Source: Bacteroidetes bacterium B1(2017)
Lineage (GTDB): Bacteria > Bacteroidota > Bacteroidia > UKL13-3
Reading direction: 5' to 3'
Assembly (NCBI GenBank): GCA_002256395.1
Contig: NKJG01000002.1
Coordinates: 792,789 to 856,788, forward strand
DNA length: 64,000 nucleotides
Shown piece by piece: positions 20,107-28,607 of this stretch. Below the pieces are notes generated by a model. That model was not told the origin of the DNA. It searched no databases and was given only the letters and a program-made list of their open reading frames with translations. The position numbers and the translations under genes were made by a program. Each line of letters opens with the position of its first letter. Positions within the stretch are counted from its first letter, which is position 1.

Positions 20107-20160
20107 TTCTTCTCTTTTATTTTCTCCTTCTCTTTCTCTTTCTCCTTCTCTTTCTGCTCT
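20107..20160. repeat. pyrimidine-rich simple repeat (TTCTCC/TTTCTC)
   Basis: A run almost purely of C and T on the + strand, built of TTTCTC and TTCTCC units. A stretch of this kind can form triplex DNA and is prone to slippage. It directly precedes the 64-bp repeat array. Confidence 0.7.
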
Positions 20161-20190
20161 TGATTTACCTTTCGGGTGAATGGGTTTGTT

Positions 20191-20574
20191 CAAAAAGTTT
20201 TGGTGAGTGTAGGCCGAGGTGGTGAAAAGTGTCTATTGGGTTTAAGGGCTTGAATAAAAAGTTTTGGAACATGTATGCCGAGGAATATATACTTGCCTAT
20301 AAGGGGAAGAGGCTTGCACAAAAAGTTTTGGCCAGTGCATGCCGAGGTAGAGATACCTGCAACTTGAGTGCTAGGGTTTGCACAAAAAGTTTTGAGGAGT
20401 GCCATTCGAGTTAAGCACCCTTGCTAGTTGGAAGAATATGTTTGTGCAAAAAGTTTTAAGGAAGGTTTGGCAAGTTAAGCAAGCTTGCATAGGAGGTGTA
20501 TAGGATTGTATAAAAAGTTTGAATGCAGGTAAGTCGAGGTAAGCATACATGTTATACGAGTTGAACCTATTTGC
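20191..20574. repeat. six diverged tandem copies with exact 64-bp period
   Basis: The core (C/T)AAAAAGTTT recurs at 20191, 20255, 20319, 20383, 20447 and 20511, exactly 64 bp apart, usually preceded by TTG and followed by TT. A second conserved block, GCCGAGGTA or a close variant, lies about 23 bases after each core in units 1-3 and 6. The rest of each unit is diverged while the length is held. After the sixth unit only a weak trace is visible (near 20596). It lies outside any gene. Confidence 0.8.
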
Positions 20575-20861
20575 CTATTGGGTGAAGTACTTTGCCTAAA
20601 AGGTACCCTTCAAATTCATACGTGTACACCATGCCAAACTTCAGTTTATAGATATTTTTGGCACTCCCACTTCCTATTTCCCTTCTCCCATATGCCCCTA
20701 CCCTTACGCTAACAAGCCTTTAGGCTGAGTATAGAAAAATATCTATACATAGATAAAAATCTAGTAAACAAAAAAAAATATCTATGTTTTAGGTTTTGAG
20801 CAAGTCCAATATTTGTTGCATAAATTTTTCTTATGTATAACAAATAATAAAACATGCACCC

Positions 20862-21632
20862 ATGAAAGTTGCCAATTCAAATCATCTGAAACAGATGACC
20901 AAGGCCGAGGGCCTTATTAAAAAATTTGAATCCTTTGGTTCAAGTTTTAACCCCCCAAATGCAAATATTAGTTTGCAAGCGCTAAAAGACAATTTAGCTT
21001 TTAACAAGCAGCTTATGTATGATACAAAAGTGTGCTTTAATTCACTGGTGAATTACAAAAACTCTAAAAACAGAATTATAGAGGAAGTGAACACCAAAGT
21101 ACGGCAAATAGAATTTATTGTAAAGGCGCTAGAAGTAGAGGATAGCACTCTACACAGTGTAAAAGTCATTAGCCTTAACTTTAAAATAAAGCGGCATAAA
21201 AAAGTTCCTCAAAAAGCTTTGGGGGAAGCAAGCAGTACAACAAACGAAAGTATGGCAAAAACTGAAGCAGTGCCATCCGAAAAACTAATAGGATCGCGAT
21301 CAAGTCAGAAGTTTGCCGAACGCAGATTAGATTGGTTAGAGCAGTTGGTAGATTACCTAACACATATTCCCAGCTATGTGCCTAATGAACCCGAATTAAC
21401 AATTGCGGGATTGAAAAGCTATATTGAAGAATCGAAAAGAGAGCTTGAAGAATGGCATAGAGAAAGTGAAAGGTTTGTTGCCTTGCGTATAAAACGCGAA
21501 GAACAATTATTGAGCCCAAAAACTGGGATGATTACCCTATTTAGGAAAGCTATTTTTTATTCCAAAAGCTTGTATGGCCGCCATACGAAGGAGTATAAAG
21601 AGATAGTTGGGTTTGTGTTTGTGAGGAAGTAG
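20862..21632 (+). CDS. coiled-coil protein of unknown function, 256 aa, two related halves
   Basis: A charged, helical, cytosolic protein without signal peptide. Two segments share a pattern: FNPPNANISLQALKDNL near residue 30 and YVPNEPELTIAGLKSYI near 180, each followed by a long helix. It therefore seems to be a duplicated module separated by a low-complexity, Ser/Thr-rich linker (about 120-145). This layout is familiar from conserved hypothetical proteins of Bacteroidota, but I know no function. It is the first + strand gene of a 37-kb stretch in which every gene points the same way. Confidence 0.75.
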   Translation: MKVANSNHLKQMTKAEGLIKKFESFGSSFNPPNANISLQALKDNLAFNKQLMYDTKVCFNSLVNYKNSKNRIIEEVNTKVRQIEFIVKALEVEDSTLHSVKVISLNFKIKRHKKVPQKALGEASSTTNESMAKTEAVPSEKLIGSRSSQKFAERRLDWLEQLVDYLTHIPSYVPNEPELTIAGLKSYIEESKRELEEWHRESERFVALRIKREEQLLSPKTGMITLFRKAIFYSKSLYGRHTKEYKEIVGFVFVRK

Positions 21633-22185
21633 AAATTTGGGAAGTGGGTGATATGAGATGGGTGCTGGGAAATGGTCAATTGGCAAGTTTCTAGATGGTT
21701 TCTTTTAGGTATAAAAAGGCGGTTTGATGATTTGTAAAAAAGCAGTATGTTTGGGTTACAAAAAAAGAGCCTAAGATGACCCCAATAGGATATACAAGGA
21801 GCCAGTTTATGGCCCTTAGCCAACAAACGTATGAGGTATTGGGGAGATTTTATGGCTGGTATAAGTAAGTTGTACAAAATTACGATTGCGAACCTGACAC
21901 CCCAAGCATTTTCAGCAGGATCTACGATTAGTTATCATCAAATGCCGATTGCAAGCGCACTTTCCTAACCTTTGCTCAGGCGAATGAATGCAGTGCGAGC
22001 ACGTGCAGGCAGGAGCCTGAGCAAAGGTAGAATAATTTGGGGACTAAAGGTTATAGTTAACCGTTTAAAATCGGATAAAGTTGAGACTACATTTTTCACG
22101 TAGATCCAGACATAGTTTACATCGGTAATCAAAGATTAACGAAATAAACTATTCTGAAAATCTGCTTGTGTTGATCAGTATGCAT
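21633..22185. other. non-coding stretch before the cassette array
   Basis: I see no supported gene in these 550 bp; a 30-codon frame starting at about 21776 (MTPIGYTRSQF...) is too short to call. The main feature is a strong inverted repeat at 21969-22027. If the array had a nearby attI site or integrase gene upstream, this is where it would be expected; neither is present. Confidence 0.5.
21969..22027. repeat. perfect inverted repeat CCTTTGCTCAGGC / GCCTGAGCAAAGG
   Basis: Two 13-base arms (21969-21981 and 22015-22027) pair perfectly around a 33-base loop. TAAC overlaps the start of the left arm (21966-21969), as in the attC-like sites, but the right side reads GGTAG rather than GTTA. It may be an array-edge relic or an independent palindrome; it lacks the T-run of an intrinsic terminator. 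Confidence 0.5.
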
Positions 22186-22285
22186 GTGTAACTTCGTACA
22201 ACTATGAACAGGAAAAATTAAGGTGCGCAACGTTAGATACAAAATAGCGCACCTTAACTTCTCCTGTTCACTGAAACGTTAGCGG
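22186..22285 (+). repeat. attC-like site A (first of array)
   Basis: Left box TGTAAC (22187-22192) and right box AACGTTAGCG (GTTA 22278-22281) flank a stem of 23 bases per arm, 22206-22228 against 22247-22269, with an 18-base loop. Only two positions differ, both A opposite C on the + strand. This is the best-paired site, with a longer stem and shorter loop than the others. Confidence 0.75.
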
Positions 22286-22305
22286 TAATTTGATTCGAAC
22301 ACTCT

Positions 22306-22707
22306 ATGAATGAAACACAAGTAAGTGCGATGCTCACTAAACTCAACTATTCGCGAAGGTGGTTGGATACCGGAGTATTAACAATGAGTAGATTAATCGA
22401 ACAGGTTGCAGTATTTGAATCTGGAGAAGACGACAATACGGAGCATTATCGATTCTCAACACTAAAAGATTTTTTGGATTCAGCAATTCTATTTAGCAAC
22501 GAAACTGTTTCAGAAATTATTGATCTTTTAAAAGATGATCCTGATCAAAGTATGGCAAGTTCAGCGATGATTTTAATTATGAAACAAAAGAGTTTAACGG
22601 ACAAGCAATTCGAAATGGTTGTAAATTCTTTTAAAAGTTATGGAGATTGGACAAATAAATATGTTGACAATGCGCGAAAAACAAGAAATCTCAATGCGCA
22701 ATCTTGA
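22306..22707 (+). CDS. cassette protein of unknown function, 133 aa
   Basis: First ORF of the array, starting 25 bases after GTTA of site A and ending 13 bases before TAAC of site B, an ideal cassette fit. The product is soluble, acidic and mainly helical (MNETQVSAMLTKLNYSRRWL at the start), with no signal peptide, membrane helix or recognised motif. Size and composition resemble small immunity or regulatory proteins, but that is only an impression. Confidence 0.7.
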   Translation: MNETQVSAMLTKLNYSRRWLDTGVLTMSRLIEQVAVFESGEDDNTEHYRFSTLKDFLDSAILFSNETVSEIIDLLKDDPDQSMASSAMILIMKQKSLTDKQFEMVVNSFKSYGDWTNKYVDNARKTRNLNAQS

Positions 22708-22717
22708 GACAAACTAC

Positions 22718-22916
22718 CGCTAACAGTGCATTGCAGCAATTGGCGCTGATGAATAATGTTCTTCAACTGCAGCAAAAATCCCAGCATCAGTTCCGGCTGA
22801 AGGAATTCTGAGCGGCAGTAGAATATATCATGATCTTTTGTAACTTAGTTCAGCGACGGTAAGCCATGGGCGACGGAATAGCATTCCCCAACCGCTTCAA
22901 TGCTTGGACGTTACCG
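22718..22916 (+). repeat. attC-like site B (long form)
   Basis: TAAC at 22721-22724, GTTA at 22910-22913. Arms GCATTGCAGCAATTGG (left) and, in the right half, the complement of GCATTGAAGCGGTTGG pair with two A/C differences. The loop is longer than in most sites. The preceding ACTACCGC before TAAC is shared with sites R and S. Confidence 0.65.
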
Positions 22917-22958
22917 GCAACTCTATGACCTTGATAAAATTGAAATTGACCCAAAGAA

Positions 22959-23603
22959 ATGAATATTAAAAAATACCTATTGGTACTATTATCGACAATT
23001 ATTGTTTTGACAAGTTGTAACAATACAGGCAGTTCAAATTTGGCTGACAACTCAAATAAGCAAATTGCGACCTCAGACAGTATAGAACTTACGACTTTAT
23101 TAAGGAACTTATATGAGTGGCATGAGACAAAATACAGAAGAAACGGTTACCCTTTCAAATTCAATAATCCCAATGATAGTATTTTCATTGGTGTTGACTG
23201 GGACGAATACGAAAAAGACATGGATGTTTTCAGAAAGACCAATTTCTTCACCAAAGACTTTTTTATAACTCATAAGACAATTGGATTAAGCATTGACTCG
23301 TCAATTAAACAGACCGACATAGAATGGCGAAATGTGAACGATGGAATTTCAATCTGGGATACAGACGTTGACGATTGGTGTGGGTGCCAAGACTACCATG
23401 ACAATTATTGGAAAATAATTACTCTAAATAATTTCAGTTATGACAGCGGTGTTGTGACTTTTTATTGGACGTGGGGTAAGAAAAATGAAAAACAATATGA
23501 AATGAAAGCAAGAAAAGATGAAGGCAAATGGAAAATTAATTATATCCAAGGCTTTTCATTTTATGGGACAGTTGCAGACTACAAAACAACAATCAAAAAA
23601 TGA
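22959..23603 (+). CDS. cassette lipoprotein, 214 aa, NTF2/DUF3828-like
   Basis: A type II signal peptide with lipobox LTSC (MNIKKYLLVLLSTIIVLTSC) predicts a lipoprotein. The mature part has a Glu/Tyr-rich helix (LYEWHETKYRRNG), a Cys-pair (DDWCGCQD), and ends with a strand pattern GKWKINYIQGF. This order recalls NTF2-fold DUF3828 proteins, where the last strands read GKWkIdDI. The assignment is by pattern only. It lies in a single-gene cassette between sites B and C. Confidence 0.65.
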   Translation: MNIKKYLLVLLSTIIVLTSCNNTGSSNLADNSNKQIATSDSIELTTLLRNLYEWHETKYRRNGYPFKFNNPNDSIFIGVDWDEYEKDMDVFRKTNFFTKDFFITHKTIGLSIDSSIKQTDIEWRNVNDGISIWDTDVDDWCGCQDYHDNYWKIITLNNFSYDSGVVTFYWTWGKKNEKQYEMKARKDEGKWKINYIQGFSFYGTVADYKTTIKK

Positions 23604-23635
23604 CAATCAGTTTGACAGACGAAAGAAGAGCAGCC

Positions 23636-23765
23636 GGTAACACGGGCTTAGCAAAAGTGGCGGTTCAGTGCTCCACAGACAGATTTGTGGTAAAAGAAAA
23701 TTTGTACTACGCATGAAAATTATTCATAAAAATCGCCACCTTCGCCAAGCCCGGGAACGTTATGT
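23636..23765 (+). repeat. attC-like site C
   Basis: TAAC 23638-23641, GTTA 23759-23762. The left arm GGGCTTAGCAAAAGTGGCG pairs with the right-arm CGCCACCTTCGCCAAGCCC over 19 bases, with three differences, all A opposite C on the + strand. This is the type-1 arm pair, shared with site L. Confidence 0.78.
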
Positions 23766-23787
23766 GCTATTTTAGGACGACATCAAT

Positions 23788-24303
23788 ATGAAGACAATAG
23801 ACTTTCATGACAACATAAATTGCATTAGAGAAACTGCTCCCGGACGGTATCGTATTATACTGGACTTTGCCACGACAAACATTTTACCTTTTTTAATAAG
23901 AGACAACTACAATTACATCTGGGTTCATAACCATACGACAGGAAAGGGGTTTGACTGGGAAGAATTTAAACTACCAATCAAAGACAATTCAGTAAACATA
24001 AAGACACTAGCAAGGTCACTGACGTTTGACTTTATTTTAACCACAGACGAGTTTAAAAATATAATGTCAGACTGGAAAGGTGGAATTGAACTTATTCAAA
24101 TGAATAATATTCCGCCATATTACCTTGACCTGAATAAAGTAAAAGGGAACAAACGATATGAAATATTAGAGAAAGAGTGTGATTACTTATTTGAAGTTGA
24201 CATTCCATCAGCGACAGACTATGGGACATTAATCAGCCCGAACAGAGAATATTTACAATCGCTTTTGGACAATTCAGAAATAAACTGGGATGACTTACAA
24301 TAG
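23788..24303 (+). CDS. cassette protein of unknown function, 171 aa
   Basis: Soluble, no signal peptide. It has an alternating beta pattern at the start (RYRIILDF, YNYIWVHN) and an acidic C-terminus (LLDNSEINWDDLQ). I recognise no family. By hand count 14 of its 16 Asp codons are GAC, unlike core genes of this window, where GAT dominates, suggesting a foreign compositional background. It starts 26 bases after GTTA of site C and ends 12 bases before TAAC of site D. Confidence 0.7.
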   Translation: MKTIDFHDNINCIRETAPGRYRIILDFATTNILPFLIRDNYNYIWVHNHTTGKGFDWEEFKLPIKDNSVNIKTLARSLTFDFILTTDEFKNIMSDWKGGIELIQMNNIPPYYLDLNKVKGNKRYEILEKECDYLFEVDIPSATDYGTLISPNREYLQSLLDNSEINWDDLQ

Positions 24304-24312
24304 AAAAACAGC

Positions 24313-24444
24313 ACATAACAGCACATTGGCAATAGGCGGGGTTTCGTCTCTGCTTGACAGTTTTGTGGTAGCCGAAAGTTTAGTTCTCCGCATTAACTTT
24401 TGTGCTGAAAAGCCCGCCCATCGCCAATCTGCAAAACGTTATGG
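24313..24444 (+). repeat. attC-like site D
   Basis: TAAC 24316-24319, GTTA 24438-24441. Arms ATTGGCAATAGGCGGG and CCCGCCCATCGCCAAT pair with two A/C differences. Left spacer AGCAC is 5 bases, right spacer CTGCAAAAC is 9, the asymmetry expected of an attC unpaired spacer. Type-2 arms. Confidence 0.78.
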
Positions 24445-24475
24445 GCAAGGCTAACGAACGACACAGACAACTATA

Positions 24476-25396
24476 ATGAAACATTTGACAAACATATTTT
24501 TACTGGCAACTCTACTGACTTTTAACAGTTCTTGCGTACAGACAACAAAAACTGAAACCGACAAGGAGACAATTTCAAAGAACAGTAGTAATGACAGTAA
24601 TACTTTCAAAGAAACACCTCAAAAACTCAAAACAATAGTTGACAAAATTTCCAAAATAAATGAAGTTCAACAGGAACACGTTGGTTTTGGAGGGTCTGAA
24701 AGTGAAAACTTCAAGAACTTTAAGCAATTAAAGGAAATCGCCACAACAGGAGAATTGGTTTTATTGACAGGCAACAAAAATGCAACAGTTGCTTGTTACG
24801 CAAGTTGGGCTTTGGCGGACAAATCATGTCCAGACTTGAGTGTAATTTTTAAGAAATTTATAATGCAAGACCGACAGGTTGAAACTTTTAGCGGGTGTAT
24901 AAAATCACAGGACAATATTTCAAGCGAGCTATATCATAGATATTGGAACTACATAGACGACACAAAAAAGCCAACCGACAAAATCCTTATTCAGCTTGAC
25001 AGCATTATTTTATTTAGTCAAAATCCGTATTGGTTACTTATGACAAGAGCTATGGAGAATAGAGTTTATCAAGAACCATATAAAAGACAAATTGCAATTT
25101 TAGCTTTTCAACAAGGCAACCGAGATGCTATATACTATTTATGTAATTGGCATAAAGCAGAGTATGCTGACAAAATTAAAACAGCACTTGTTCAATATCT
25201 AAACAAAACAGCATTTAAGAACACAGGGACAACCGACTATTACAGGACAATTGAAGAACTTTTTAAATTTAAAGACCCTCAAATCAGAAAACTAATAATC
25301 TCCAAAATGAAAAAGGACAGACATTGGGAAATGGAAAAAGAACGCTTTAAATATTTGCTTGAAGACAATAACATTTACAACATTGAGAGTGAATAG
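24476..25396 (+). CDS. cassette lipoprotein, 306 aa, helical-repeat-like
   Basis: Lipobox NSSC after a hydrophobic leader (MKHLTNIFLLATLLTF). The mature protein is helical; LLTGNKNATVACYASWALAD resembles a HEAT-type helix pair, and later segments (IAILAFQQGNRDAIYYLCNW) repeat the idea, so an alpha-solenoid is likely. Proteins of this design are usually scaffolds or immunity-type binders on the periplasmic side. No catalytic motif. Single-gene cassette between sites D and E. Confidence 0.65.
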   Translation: MKHLTNIFLLATLLTFNSSCVQTTKTETDKETISKNSSNDSNTFKETPQKLKTIVDKISKINEVQQEHVGFGGSESENFKNFKQLKEIATTGELVLLTGNKNATVACYASWALADKSCPDLSVIFKKFIMQDRQVETFSGCIKSQDNISSELYHRYWNYIDDTKKPTDKILIQLDSIILFSQNPYWLLMTRAMENRVYQEPYKRQIAILAFQQGNRDAIYYLCNWHKAEYADKIKTALVQYLNKTAFKNTGTTDYYRTIEELFKFKDPQIRKLIISKMKKDRHWEMEKERFKYLLEDNNIYNIESE

Positions 25397-25411
25397 TGAG
25401 ATGAGTCCAGC

Positions 25412-25543
25412 CCATAACACGGGTTTGGCAAAATTGGCGGTTCAGTGTTCCGCAGAAACATTTCTGGTAAATGGAAATTTGATTCTTCGCAACTATATTC
25501 GTGCTAACAGCCGCCAACTTCTTGTAGCGGCAAAACGTTATAA
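25412..25543 (+). repeat. attC-like site E (mismatched arms)
   Basis: TAAC 25415-25418, GTTA 25537-25540. The left arm (CACGGGTTTGGCAAAATTGGCGG) is of the type seen in C and L, whereas the right arm (CCGCCAACTTCTTGTAGC) is of the type seen in I. Only the inner TTGGCGG/CCGCCAA pairs well. It looks like a hybrid of two site families. Confidence 0.65.
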
Positions 25544-25561
25544 GCCATTTTAAATAAAAAA

Positions 25562-26173
25562 ATGAAAATCACAAAACTTATATCCTTTATTTTTTTATAC
25601 TTCGTTTCATTTAGCATGGCATTTAAATCAGAGTTAAGTTTTTTAAAAAACGACAAAAAATTAGGTTCAGAATACGGAATAATCCGCAGCGAAAATAAAA
25701 ACGAAATATTTTTTTCAAAATTTGACTATAATCAATTTAAACTAATAGAGCCAATAAATTTGGGGATTGAAAATACTAAATCGATACCTGCTGCCTATAT
25801 AATCGAATTTAAAAAGGACTCTATAAAAATTGACCAAGAAGGAAGAAATAAAATTGATGGGTTTATTAAGGTATACCTTGAATTAACAAAAGAATATGGT
25901 TCTTCATCCTCATTTTCAAAAAACGGGACTGAAAAAGATAGCACCTTTTATTCCTTCAATGTAGCTATTGCATTAGCACCAGTCTGTTGTTTGGATGAAT
26001 ATAATAAAAATCAATTTATCGGAGTTATGAGAGCATCTTCAATTGCAGAATATATTGAAAATAAATACTATATACCAAGGTCAGAAATTACAATCAACGA
26101 CAAGAGTTGCAAAAGTGATGATTATGACTCTTGTATTCATAAAGGCATACGCATCAATCTATTTCATAAATAA
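25562..26173 (+). CDS. cassette secreted protein, 203 aa, possible divergent OmpA-like domain
   Basis: Signal peptide MKITKLISFIFLYFVSFSMA. In the second half, IIEFKKDSIKIDQEGRNKID followed later by MRASSIAEYIENKYYIPRSE and ITIND mirrors the OmpA C-terminal order: a strand with xDSxxI, then R..S...Y(I/L)......IP...I. It may therefore be a degenerate peptidoglycan-binding fold. Cys pair CC at mid-length. The call is pattern-based. Cassette between sites E and F. Confidence 0.6.
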   Translation: MKITKLISFIFLYFVSFSMAFKSELSFLKNDKKLGSEYGIIRSENKNEIFFSKFDYNQFKLIEPINLGIENTKSIPAAYIIEFKKDSIKIDQEGRNKIDGFIKVYLELTKEYGSSSSFSKNGTEKDSTFYSFNVAIALAPVCCLDEYNKNQFIGVMRASSIAEYIENKYYIPRSEITINDKSCKSDDYDSCIHKGIRINLFHK

Positions 26174-26229
26174 AAAGGAAATCAAATAAGCATAAAATCA
26201 TGTTGGACAATCCTGAAAAAAAAAACGGT

Positions 26230-26358
26230 TTATAACAACACCTAACCGCAAATGGCCCTCGGTTGTTCGTAGGCGAAATTTTTCTATATTTGATAAGCAG
26301 TTATCACGAAGAATGGTCCGCAATTGGGCCATCTGCGGTTAGTTGTCAACCGTTAGCA
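26230..26358 (+). repeat. attC-like site F
   Basis: TAAC 26233-26236, GTTA 26352-26355. Arms CTAACCGCAAATGGCCC and GGGCCATCTGCGGTTAG pair over 17 bases with one A/C difference. The loop contains TATATTTG (26285-26292), a match to the Bacteroidota -7 consensus. Arm family distinct from its neighbours. Confidence 0.78.
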
Positions 26359-26385
26359 GCTATTTAAAGTGACAACCTCAAAAAT

Positions 26386-26883
26386 ATGATTTCAAAATTC
26401 ACTTTGACATTTATCCTACTTTTTATTGTAGTGACAACCAATGCTCAAATTCAAAAATTTGACTATAAATCAAAATATGGTGGATTCGACTTTACGTCAA
26501 CCAGGACCATCATTAATGACACAGTATTTATCGACAGCGGACTCTTATGCTCATCAGACACGGCAAAAATTTGCTCAATAACATTTAAGAAAATAAAGTT
26601 AGCATGGTTTGTTATGGTAGACGGACAGTGGCAAGAGTTTTATAATCCAGTTGACAGCTCAATTAAAGTTGTTTATTTCAAAAACGAGAAATTTATCTTG
26701 AAACCAATTGGAAACTCTTTGAAATATGATGGTGTAAGTTTGTTTGGCTTTATCAAAGAAGAATTATATGTCTATTCAAGTCATATTACTACACTTTGGT
26801 TTGACCCGAACTTAGGAGTTGTAATCATTGATGGAGACGAGCAACTTATACGACAGGACTTCGCAAGAGTCACAGGAAAATAA
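26386..26883 (+). CDS. cassette secreted protein of unknown function, 165 aa
   Basis: Signal peptide MISKFTLTFILLFIVVTTNA followed by a beta-rich mature domain: FTSTRTIINDTVFIDSG near the start, LYVYSSHITTLWFDPNLGVV near the end. No lipobox, no known motif. It starts 31 bases after GTTA of site F and ends 9 bases before TAAC of site G. Confidence 0.65.
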   Translation: MISKFTLTFILLFIVVTTNAQIQKFDYKSKYGGFDFTSTRTIINDTVFIDSGLLCSSDTAKICSITFKKIKLAWFVMVDGQWQEFYNPVDSSIKVVYFKNEKFILKPIGNSLKYDGVSLFGFIKEELYVYSSHITTLWFDPNLGVVIIDGDEQLIRQDFARVTGK

Positions 26884-26888
26884 ACAGC

Positions 26889-27021
26889 TGGTAACAGCAC
26901 ATTTGCAATAGTCGTGCAATAGGTCTCCGTTTGATGGGATTTTAGTGATTGGTAAATTCGTTTCCCATAGCTACATTTGAGTACAAACGCACGCCCATCG
27001 CAAATCTGCAAACCATTACTT
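26889..27021 (+). repeat. attC-like site G (right box mutated)
   Basis: TAAC 26892-26895; the right box reads CATTAC (27014-27019) instead of CGTTAN. The arms ATTTGCAATAG and the complement of ATTTGCGATGG still pair. Nearly the same sequence as site K. Loss of the G at the expected cut point (G/TT) suggests an inactive 3' end. Confidence 0.7.
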
Positions 27022-27044
27022 GCAAGCATAAAGACAGACATACA

Positions 27045-27437
27045 ATGAAACGCCAACTATTTATATTGACATTTTTTTATTTGAGCATAAATTTCTGCGT
27101 TGGTCAGACTCAATACGTAGGACATGCAACATTAAATAATAATTTAAAAAATCGCACACTCATTGACTCTCTTACAGGGACAAAGTTCGTGCTTGACACC
27201 GCTCAAATTTATGTGACAGCTTTTCACAAAAGTGGAAAACAATTATGGCAGACAGACCCTTGGAAAGACAATAAATTAATGGAATACAGAGTAAAGCGAC
27301 CAATAATTGTTCGGTTTGACTTTGCTAACAACAAATGGACAGACAACAAAAATGTAATCTGGATAGTTTATAATAATACACAATTTGGAATAATCGACAA
27401 ATCAACAGGAGAATTTAAATGGTTTGGACAAGACTGA
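27045..27437 (+). CDS. cassette secreted protein of unknown function, 130 aa
   Basis: I start at the ATG at 27045 because it begins a signal peptide (MKRQLFILTFFYLSINFCVG). The frame is open upstream to 26949, but that part lies in site G. The mature domain is small and beta-rich (GKQLWQTDPWKDNK, IWIVYNNTQFGIIDKSTGEF). No family recognised. Single-gene cassette between G and H. Confidence 0.65.
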   Translation: MKRQLFILTFFYLSINFCVGQTQYVGHATLNNNLKNRTLIDSLTGTKFVLDTAQIYVTAFHKSGKQLWQTDPWKDNKLMEYRVKRPIIVRFDFANNKWTDNKNVIWIVYNNTQFGIIDKSTGEFKWFGQD

Positions 27438-27449
27438 CACCAACGCCAG

Positions 27450-27582
27450 CAGGTACCAGCCGTTTTGCAAAAGCGGGGGTTTCGTGCTTCTATGACAGTG
27501 AAGTGCTATATTCAAGCTTTGTGCATCTAATGAAGTTTAGTACTAAAAATCCCCGCCTTCGCAAAGCCCCAAACCGTTAGCA
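27450..27582 (+). repeat. attC-like site H (left box mutated)
   Basis: Left box is TACC (27453-27456) rather than TAAC; right box GTTA at 27576-27579. Arms TTTTGCAAAAGCGGGG and CCCCGCCTTCGCAAAG pair with two A/C and one T/G position. Loop shows TAATGAAGTTTAGTACT. Confidence 0.7.
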
Positions 27583-27620
27583 GAGATTTTATAAGGCATC
27601 ACTTAAGGACAATTAAGCAT

Positions 27621-28601
27621 ATGAAACGAACATTATATTTCTTGACTTTTACAATCTGGTCAACGTTATTAATTGGACAACCGCAACAATATTTTGAGTT
27701 GGTTAAAATTGCAGATTCGCTTTACAATATCAAAGACTATAGAAGTTCTGCTTTCAAATATTCAGACGCATTTAAAACAAATAACTGGAAAGCTTTACAA
27801 AAGGACCGTTATAATGCCGCTCGTTCTTGGGCGCTATCAAATTATCCTGACAGTGCTTTTTTTCACCTTGAAAGACTTGCATCAAAGACAAACTTTTTGC
27901 ACATTGAGGAATTAACTAAAGACTCCAATTTTGTTTCGCTTCATAATAATCCTCGATGGACAACTTTGATTTTAACAATAAAGGAAGCTAAAGAAAAGGC
28001 TGAAGCAAATTTAAATAAACCTTTAGCATTACAATTGGATTCCATATACATAGATGACACAAAGTATAGACGACAACTAAACGAAACTGAGAAAGAATTT
28101 GGTCGAAATTCAAAGGAAATGGAATTATTATGGAAAACCATCAATGAAAAAGACTCCATAAATCAAATAAAAGTTACCGCAATATTGGATAAGTATGGCT
28201 GGCTTGGAGCTGACATTGTTGGTGAACAGGGTAATTCAGCATTTTTTCTTGTAATTCAGCATTCAAACATATCCATGCAAGAAAAGTACTTACCGATGAT
28301 GAGAGAAGCTGTTAAAAATGGAAAAGCGTTTGGAGGGAATTTAGCCTTACTTGAAGACAGAATTGCATTACAAAAAGGTAAAAGGCAAATTTACGGAAGT
28401 CAAATTTCCCGCAATAAAGATACTCAACTTTATTATGTAAGACCCTTAACAGATCCGGATAATGTTGACAAAAGACGAGCTGAAGTTGGACTTCCCCCGC
28501 TGACTGAATATTTAGAGCGTTGGAATTTAATTTGGAATGCAGAACAATATAAAATTGACTTAGAAGCTATCGAAGCATATGAGAACTTACGACAGAAATA
28601 A
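27621..28601 (+). CDS. cassette secreted protein with TPR-like start and DUF6624, 326 aa
   Basis: Signal peptide (MKRTLYFLTFTIWSTLLIGQ), then a tetratricopeptide-like helical pair (VKIADSLYNIKDYRSSAFKY), then a C-terminal domain. It has GWLGADIVGEQGNSAFFLVI, QEKYLPMMREAVKNGKA, LALLEDRIALQKGKRQIYGS, and a Pro-rich end with VDKRRAEVGLPPL. This set is characteristic of DUF6624 proteins, common in Bacteroidota with unknown function. It is one of the larger cassette ORFs. Confidence 0.75.
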   Translation: MKRTLYFLTFTIWSTLLIGQPQQYFELVKIADSLYNIKDYRSSAFKYSDAFKTNNWKALQKDRYNAARSWALSNYPDSAFFHLERLASKTNFLHIEELTKDSNFVSLHNNPRWTTLILTIKEAKEKAEANLNKPLALQLDSIYIDDTKYRRQLNETEKEFGRNSKEMELLWKTINEKDSINQIKVTAILDKYGWLGADIVGEQGNSAFFLVIQHSNISMQEKYLPMMREAVKNGKAFGGNLALLEDRIALQKGKRQIYGSQISRNKDTQLYYVRPLTDPDNVDKRRAEVGLPPLTEYLERWNLIWNAEQYKIDLEAIEAYENLRQK

Positions 28602-28607
28602 AACCTC

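Larger units (their letters stand above)
19828..20861. other. 1-kb non-coding stretch beside the adhesin gene
   Basis: No convincing gene is seen. It holds remnants of dispersed low-complexity DNA (GGTTGCTGG repeats at about 19957-19970, CATCCTGAGCTTGTCAAAGG at about 19978), a pyrimidine tract (20107-20160), the 64-bp tandem repeat (20191-20574), and an AT-rich palindromic segment around 20730-20790 with repeated ATATCTAT/ATAGATA. The last could belong to the promoter of the gene at 20862. Confidence 0.6.

Noticed and set aside
20191..20574. CRISPR array
   Set aside because: The period is constant, but the repeated part is under 20 bases and variable, the intervening parts are partly similar to each other, and no cas gene is present.
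21557..21877. A 106-codon minus-strand ORF
   Set aside because: It overlaps the end of the coiled-coil gene, has biased composition and no initiation context; nothing supports it as a gene.
21633..22185. Integrase gene or attI site at the left end of the array
   Set aside because: No frame of sufficient length and no tyrosine-recombinase motif (R...H-x-x-R...Y) is present here or elsewhere in the window.
19828..22185. tRNA or other structured RNA genes in the non-coding stretch
   Set aside because: I found no cloverleaf or CCA-ended pattern by eye; the only strong fold is the 13-bp inverted repeat at 21969-22027.
23636..23765. Intrinsic transcription terminators at each palindrome
   Set aside because: The loops are dozens of bases long and no T-run follows the right arm; GTTA and the next gene follow instead. 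The + strand RNA would carry A.C mismatches.
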